64,000 bases of DNA from positions 10,311,107 to 10,375,106 of the forward strand of contig NC_069087.1 of NCBI RefSeq assembly GCF_947172395.1, read 5' to 3'. The notes below the pieces were generated by a model that saw only the letters and a list, made by a program, of their open reading frames with translations, was not told the DNA's origin and searched no databases. Source of the DNA: Bicyclus anynana. Lineage: Eukaryota; Arthropoda; Insecta; Lepidoptera; Nymphalidae. The translations under genes were made by a program, and so were the position numbers. Positions 58,072 through 64,000 of the stretch are shown here, piece after piece (position 1 is the stretch's first letter; each line of letters begins with the position of its first letter).

Positions 58072-58134
58072 TGAGTTCGACTGTAGTTCCTGAGATTATA
58101 GCGTTCAATCAAACAATTTCAGCTCTATAATTTT

Positions 58135-58171
58135 TAAGTTATAATTTCTAATGCGGACGAAGTCGCGCGCG
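58135..58171 (+). mobile_element. Helitron-like 3' end fragment
   Basis: aatgcggacgaagtcgcgcg cgtccgctagt: intact hairpin and CTAGT. It lies about 65 bases after the SINE tail. Confidence 0.7.
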
Positions 58172-58637
58172 TCCGCTAGTAATTTATAAAGCAAAACAAC
58201 GTCTGCTAGGTCAGATAGTAATAATACACAGGCCCTGAGTTCGATTTCTTGTTTGGGTAAATTTAGGATTTTCTAAACTGGCGTCAAACCCAACATAAGC
58301 TTAACTTAAGCTGTAAAGGAGTAAGCCCATAACAAAATTAACCAGGTAGGAAAAAGGTATATTGATATCCAATCTGTTTGTTATCTATCACTAAATTGTT
58401 GATCGAAGTATGTGCGCGATAACGAATGCAGTGGCAATAAGTTGGATGCACCGAACTGGGAGCGCGCTAAATATACTAAGTTCGTCGCACCGCAAGTGGG
58501 TCGCTCCCTGCCCGCCACCACCCTCTTAACCGATATAGCACCATTCAGTTGATCGCAGTCTACCGCTAGTTGCAAGATGCACAACTGCAACTCTACAACT
58601 GGGCCTCTAGCCAAGTGGCACGTCGATTCTCTTTCTA

Positions 58638-58747
58638 CAAACGCTAACGCTTCGAAAACTAAAAAATGTATAGGAACGACGGATCCTGTGACCTGTCGAT
58701 AGCAAATGTCATTCCTATAGATTTTTGAATTTTCGAAGCGTTTGCGA
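58638..58747. repeat. Imperfect inverted repeat, MITE-like
   Basis: Left arm (cgcttcgaaaactaaaaaat gtataggaa) and right arm (ttcctatagatttttgaatt ttcgaagcg) pair over about 38 bases with several mismatches around roughly 28 bases. The minus-strand ORF at 58381-58752 runs through it. Confidence 0.75.
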
Positions 58748-58800
58748 GGCAATGCTTATACAAACTTTATTTTTCAAATCAAATTACACTCATTATGTAA

Positions 58801-58838
58801 ATTTTCTTTCTATAAGTGTACACTTATAGAAAGAAAAT
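58801..58838. repeat. 38-bp perfect palindrome
   Basis: attttctttctataagtg, central TA, then its exact reverse complement. No spacer and no mismatch. Confidence 0.95.
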
Positions 58839-59965
58839 GTTATAGGTATCACTTATGAAAAACCAACTTTGAATAGCGATTCCACCACCAAAGAGAGTAG
58901 TCAATCAACTTAGCAATCGTTCTTTCATAAGAAATATTTGTAACTTTATTTGATTTATGTTTACATTAATCTTACGCTTCTCTTCGCGCATGATATTTTG
59001 CAAAAGCAATGATTAGCTGACACGCTCCCTCTTAAAAAATACAATTCAGCAATATTTGATGGTTTTCTAAGAGTTTAGATATCAAATAAGATCAATTGAC
59101 TTTGTATTAAAAAAGTCACTGGGTTAGCGAATAACTATACTGATATTTACGTTCCACGTTGTTTATCAAAGTTACCCTGTGTGTGTGCTCATTTTGTATA
59201 TTAATTATTTTTATCTGATGTCACCTGGGTGACAAGAGAATATCGTCGTACAGGATAAAAAAGTCACACTTTTTCTGAACTGTATTTTGTGTGATGTTAT
59301 AGATAGTCATACTCGTACAAAAGATAAATAGTATTTGCCAAGCATCTGAATTCGATTATTTTACGTATTACATTCGTCTTACTGTTTCGTGCGGCGTGAT
59401 CTTTTGCGACAGTGCGCGATAACCATATAGTCAATTAATTTAATAATAATAACAATAAGTTTAATATTTCATAAATCTCTAATTGCTGGTTCTGCCTAAA
59501 CGTCTAACAATCGCTATGTATTTATCTTTTAAGCTTATGTAATTAAAATGCGGAACACTTAACGTATTACTAATAACCATAACCCGGAACGTTGTTCTGC
59601 CATATAATTTACCTTCATATAAAAATTCTGAAATTGCGAATAAATGGGGGTAGGACGGTGTAAAATACTTCAAGATTTTTGTTCTTTCTTCCTTCCTTCT
59701 ATACTTACATATTCCCGTAAATAAAAAAAATCATAATAATCGGTCGAGCCTTTTCGGAAGAGTGCGACCACAAATATCATACACATAAAACGAACATACA
59801 CGAGACAAATATTGGATTACACAAATGGTACTTACGAATAAGTACATATACTTATGGGTAATAATATTTCAATATCACAGTTATAAGTCATGTTCATTAT
59901 TTTTTAAGAAGCTTATAAAATTATACATTTTTGTAAAAGTATGGCAACCATATATTTTGTGTAGA
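58839..59965. other. AT-rich intronic stretch
   Basis: No gene or repeat recognised. Confidence 0.4.
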
Positions 59966-60125
59966 AACTAGGACAACTTTCAATAGTAAACCTATTTTTT
60001 TATTGGTAGCTAAGCAATATTGCTGTAATGTAAGTAAAACATAAACAAAAGTTGCCTATGTAGTTACCAGAATAGTCAACCTATTTTTGCTGGTAAGCAG
60101 CATTGCAGCTGTAAATGAAGGCTTG
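59966..60125 (+). repeat. Diverged tandem duplication
   Basis: gtaaacctatttttttattg gta.c.aagca.tattgc.gtaa near 59985 recurs as gtcaacctatttttgctggt aagcagcattgcagctgtaa near 60076. Period about 92. Confidence 0.6.
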
Positions 60126-60639
60126 TCTATGAAATTATAGGCACCTGAGGATTATCAATGTCACCTCTGACCAAGTGACTATTCTCTAACTTTGGGTAAC
60201 TGTAGTAAATTTAAACGAAAATTAACATCTAGCTATTGTTAGTGATTATTAAATCACGTGCTTCGTATTCAATATTAATATATTGCTAACTTATTGAAAT
60301 TACTAGCTAGCGTTTTTGATATAGTGATTTTCGTTAACAATGGGCTTTAAATATGAGAAATGCGGCTGTTATTGATTTGATGTCTATTTTATTATAGGAT
60401 GTTAGTGAATAGACTAGTTGTTATGGTATGTCTTGCCAAGTATTGCTTTGTTAGGTAATAGTTTTCCGCTAAATAACAGATGGACATGTTCACTATTGCT
60501 TTAAAAGAGGACTCAAAGCGTAATATTAATTAATAAGAAACGCTGAGCCATGAAGTTTGACTGTTTCGCAATTGGCTAGGCTATGAAGACAGATTAATTT
60601 TTATAAGGTACGTGGGTGTTGTTGTTTTCCCTATGGTTA
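60126..60639. other. AT-rich intronic stretch
   Basis: Nothing recognised. Confidence 0.4.
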
Positions 60640-60649
60640 GCTGAGGCTA

Positions 60650-60790
60650 GAGGCTGAGGCGCGGGTGCGGGCGGCGGGGCAGCGGGGCGGCGGGGCAGCG
60701 GGGCAGCGGGGCGGGAGGTGTCGCAAGCCGGGGGCATGGCCGGCCGTCGGCACCGAGCGACCCTGACTGACTTATCTTGCAAACGTGAGC
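60650..60790 (+). repeat. GC island with G-rich minisatellite
   Basis: Alternating GGGGCAGC and GGGGCGGC units at 60672-60716 give at least seven plus-strand G-runs. An ORF on the minus strand reads as proline/alanine repeats because of this. Confidence 0.75.
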
Positions 60791-61333
60791 CGCGCGCAAA
60801 TTCGCATTCTAATGCTGGCGAATTTTACAACCTGAGAGTATAAATACTGCTCCATTACTTGTTACTGGCTTTTAACACCATTTCCCGGATACGGTCTCCG
60901 AATTCCATCCTTATCTCAATCAATTATAGAAAAATCAAGATTATTTTGATAAGTTACTTCAAAGACTACAATATTGTTTATGGTAAAATAGGCCTGAAGT
61001 TTAAAGTCTTAATAAGATAATTTTACACTTACTTATCATGGTTATAATTATAGTCGGCAGTCGTTTTATATATGTTTAATAAACTTAAACTAGTTGAAAA
61101 TAAACCGATTTTAGATTTAAAATTAAGCTAATTAATTTAACGGGTAAAAACTGCAGTCAACAACAGAAAATATAATTACTTTATTATAAAATGTGTAAGT
61201 TAAGCGGAATACACTTAAAAATAAGGCGCGTTATCATTCAGATAACCGGATTCATACGTCAGACCATTACATTTTATCACGTATATTTTAACAGAAACGT
61301 TATTTTTTGATTATATTTTCTTTGATAATAGGG
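60791..61333. other. AT-rich intronic stretch
   Basis: Nothing recognised. Confidence 0.4.
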
Positions 61334-61490
61334 TAGTTGACTCATATCAAATTTAATATAAACAATATTAATTTCGCATGGAATATAGGTCAGAAATATA
61401 TTGATATTAATTAATAAAAGTTAAGGATTTCTTAGAAAACTTAATTTAAATATCATGTATATTTTTTAAATTTCCATACGTCAAAAACGT
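61334..61490 (+). repeat. Unclassified AT-rich repeat, copy 2
   Basis: Partner of 47825-47966: tagttgactcatatcaaatt ta ... atatattgatattaattaat ... acgtcaaaaacgta. Confidence 0.75.
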
Positions 61491-62449
61491 AAAAAATTGT
61501 AAAAATCATGTAACCAGGTCTCAAAAATGTGAAAAAAATCTAGTAGAACGATAATGAACTATTAAGACCATTTAAGAAAGTGTCAACTAGTCTATTGGTC
61601 TGTAATAATAAAAAAAAAACAGAAATGAAAGATACTACTGCTATTGCAGCAAGTGATAAAGTCTGATATTTTAAGCCTAAGCCGTTCGGTACGAGGTCAA
61701 TTTTGCGATTTTTATCGCATTTATCACAAAAACAGGTCCAGTTTTCGGTAAATACCGATAATAACTGGATTGTGATGAAAAATAACCCACCTTACTCATG
61801 TTACTTGAGACTATCTAATACAGAATTTAGTCATACTATCTAACACAAAACACTTCTTATGAAAGGAATGACAACGACAGAAATATATTTGCTAAAACGA
61901 AAAATATTTACAAGAAAATATTAACTAAATGGTCATTCATACTATTACATTATTATAATGTTTTTATAGTAGACAGATATGGGTAGCAGATAACAGTAAT
62001 GGCAGTTACTTGACAGTTATAAACACATTTATTCACCTGATTACTAAATAATTTAGATAAAAAATATTAATTAATTTGGAAACAAAATTTTCATCACTTC
62101 AATCATGACCTATTAAATTCTACAAATATAAAATCGAATTTCATTAACTTTTATTTCAATTCACTTCTAAAAATTAGGAGCTCCTGATTTGCTTGTTAAT
62201 TTTTTCACGTCCTATATATATTTCAGTTAAACAGTTTAATAACAATATCTAAGCATTATTACAGTAAGTAAGTAAAGCAGTACAGTTAGTTGTAACTTAA
62301 CATATCCATGATTAAAATCATAACGAACAGTTTCTTCAATTTAAAGCTGAAATAATTGGCGTCGTGTTGCCATTTGAAATGGGCTTATTTCACCTTGATG
62401 TAATGAGTTACAGGTAGCCTTTAGGTATAGTAAGAGGTAAGCCTAGGAT
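61491..62449. other. AT-rich intronic stretch
   Basis: Nothing recognised. Confidence 0.4.
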
Positions 62450-62660
62450 CTCAAAAGCAGAGTGGCAGGGAGCGGCCGCGGCCAAGTCGGACTTTGTAAT
62501 ACGATCGGCCTAGTCAGCGTTCGTTGCCCCGCGCGCCGCCGAGGTCGAGCCACACTGCGGAGTGTGGAGTGTGGAGCCACAGGCCTCAAGCGAGCGCCGA
62601 ACAAGCCCGAATGCCAACGGAAATCGCAGATCGAAGTGTTGGCGCGGAATTCAAATTGGC
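62450..62660. other. GC-rich island
   Basis: ggagcggccgcggccaagtc and gttgccccgcgcgccgccga. ORFs overlap it in three plus frames and on the minus strand, as expected from composition rather than coding. Confidence 0.4.
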
Positions 62661-62774
62661 TTGCACAATGCACAGGTTGCACTTGCTAGGGTTACCATTA
62701 ACTCTACAGTCTTCATAACATTAATTTACGATTGTCAGAGTAAAGCCGGGATAATTTCACATATTTATGTGAGA

Positions 62775-62880
62775 CTTTCCGACGCCCCGCGGTTTCACCT
62801 GCGTCGTTCCCGCTCCCGTGAGAATGCCGCGATAAAATATTACCCATGACACTCATAAACTTCTTTTTGTAAAAGTTTTT
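62775..62880 (-). mobile_element. Helitron-like element, 3' half
   Basis: gacgccccgcggtttcacct gcgtcgttcccgctcccgtg agaatgccg ... tacccatgacactcataaac, minus orientation, 5' end missing. Confidence 0.6.
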
Positions 62881-63390
62881 AGTAAAAAAATGTGTATCTG
62901 ACTACATACATACCGGAGATTTTAGTACAGTAGATAATTCTCTGATGTGCAGGTTTCCTCATATTATATTTATTATTATTTAACAATTCAGGAGTACCTA
63001 AACAAAATATCTCATAATTGTACCTGTATGTCCTGCAATAATAGGATGTCAATTTGGTTACACTACTTACTCGAGCGTCGATTAAGGCCTCGTATGTAAT
63101 CCCTTGCTTAATCGGGAAGAATATAATCATGAAAATGATTTGCAAAGAAAAACAAATTTTCCGATTGTTTATTTTCTAAGGCCAATTATTATTAATTATG
63201 TAGTAATAATTGATTGATCAGGTAAACCATTGATTGGGTAATTTTGACGAGTGTTTCTATCTACTCAACCACCGCTTTTACCACAAAAAATTAAACTAAT
63301 GACAACAAGACAACTTAATTTTTTCTGAGAAATAAGTCTTTTAACGAATTAGAAACATTTATGATTACATAACAGACAGAAAGCGGTCTC
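62881..63390. other. AT-rich intronic stretch
   Basis: Nothing recognised. Confidence 0.4.
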
Positions 63391-63910
63391 ATGATACTAA
63401 CCCAGTGTGGATTCCGGAGGTGCAAGTGCGTTGTACCCGATTCGCGCTCATTAGTATGGAGACAGTGGCTCACCACTTTCACTCTCGCGAATAACAAGTG
63501 TTACGCAAGAGTCGACACCGCTCCGACAACTCTCTACTCGCCTCGCTGCTATCTCCGAGACACTCCCACCACCGACGTCTCTAAACGAGATGAGAATAGC
63601 TCTCGCAAGGATGGTGAAACCGTTCGCAGTCGACGTAAGAGCCATCCTCGTACCTAATGACGAACTCAGAAACGAAAGTGTAGTGTTTCGGTTAGTTCAT
63701 AGTGGGTCAGGGGAGTAGGGCACCAGGGGTCGACGGCCGCGCAGCCTCGCCAGGTGAAAGTGGCCCTCCTCGTCCCGCGCCCTCCCCTCCCCCTCGCCTG
63801 ATGGCGGCAAACGCGTCGGCAACTTGCGCACGCGCTGGCTTTTTGCAACTTGGCCATGGGGCCTATTACGAGAACTGCGAAACAGCGCCGCTGCAAGCGT
63901 GTAAACTGTA
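63391..63910. other. Largest GC-rich island in the presumed intron
   Basis: About 500 bases, with C-runs at 63762-63798 (ctcgtcccgcgccctcccct). An 88-codon plus frame (63391-63657) is arginine/serine/threonine-rich with no known motif and is opposed by minus-strand frames. A DR4-type receptor site lies inside. Candidate enhancer or alternative promoter. Confidence 0.4.
63694..63709 (+). promoter_or_regulatory. DR4-type nuclear-receptor site
   Basis: AGTTCA, four bases (TAGT), GGGTCA: two direct half sites of the AGKTCA/RGGTCA type with DR4 spacing, which EcR/USP heterodimers can bind. Occupancy is inferred. Confidence 0.35.
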
Positions 63911-64000
63911 AACACATGGAATGCAATATATGACACATAACAAGTGTACTCCTAGCAAGAGATGATTTTCCTCTGACCAATCCTGCAACTTTTAGAGCAC

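Larger units (their letters stand above)
12527..64000 (+). other. Presumed long first intron (runs past window end)
   Basis: No further exon with convincing coding content and splice sites is seen on the plus strand. The region is AT-rich, holds most of the mobile elements listed here and is punctuated by GC islands. Long first introns are usual for ecdysone-response receptor genes with several promoters. The intron could instead end at an exon too small to recognise. Confidence 0.5.

Noticed and set aside
58381..58752. 123-codon minus-strand ORF, one of the longest in the window
   Set aside because: It runs through an inverted repeat (58638-58747) and repeat-like sequence, has no recognisable domain, and a frame of this length can arise by chance in GC-richer repeat DNA.
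62443..62849. Four overlapping ORFs at a GC island
   Set aside because: Frames open in several phases on both strands at once, which is expected from CpG-rich DNA poor in stop codons.

Overview
The window looks like nuclear DNA of a butterfly or moth (Lepidoptera). The background is AT-rich and almost free of long ORFs. It is full of interspersed repeats I associate with lepidopteran genomes: Metulj-type tRNA-derived SINEs, short Helitron-like elements whose ends read 'TAATATTATAAA' and 'CTAGT', RTE-type and other non-LTR retrotransposon remnants, and small TIR elements. The identification rests on recognising these families, not on a search.

One protein-coding exon is well supported. A perfect TATA box (TATATAAG, 11826-11833) precedes a GC-rich leader with two upstream ATG ORFs. 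An ATG at 12256, with an in-frame stop 45 bases upstream, opens a 90-codon exon ending in a consensus donor (CTAG|GTGAGT) after 12526. The peptide is proline-rich and ends ...SSSIPDL with one base left over (phase 1). I read it as an isoform-specific first coding exon of the ecdysone-induced nuclear receptor E75 (NR1D family), whose common second exon is expected to begin with the DNA-binding domain. That assignment is from remembered family sequence and is moderately confident. No downstream exon is visible, so about 51.5 kb (12527 to the window end) is best read as a long first intron.

Layout: 1-11820, upstream flank with SINEs, Helitron-like copies and one 382-bp TIR element; 11826-12526, promoter, leader and first exon; 12527-64000, the presumed intron. 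The intron mixes mobile elements with about fifteen compact GC-rich islands of 100-500 bp in otherwise AT-rich DNA. The islands are candidate enhancers or alternative promoters. Some carry AGGTCA-type nuclear-receptor half sites, and several carry runs of G that could form quadruplexes.

The most unusual items are structural: two nearly identical TIR elements 45 kb apart, a 38-bp perfect palindrome, a 31-bp perfect inverted repeat abutting a Helitron-like end, and a SINE whose tail has been duplicated and inverted into a 35-bp-arm fold-back. I see no CRISPR, operon or defence system and no genuinely new gene system. Coordinates of diverged repeats are approximate to some tens of bases.
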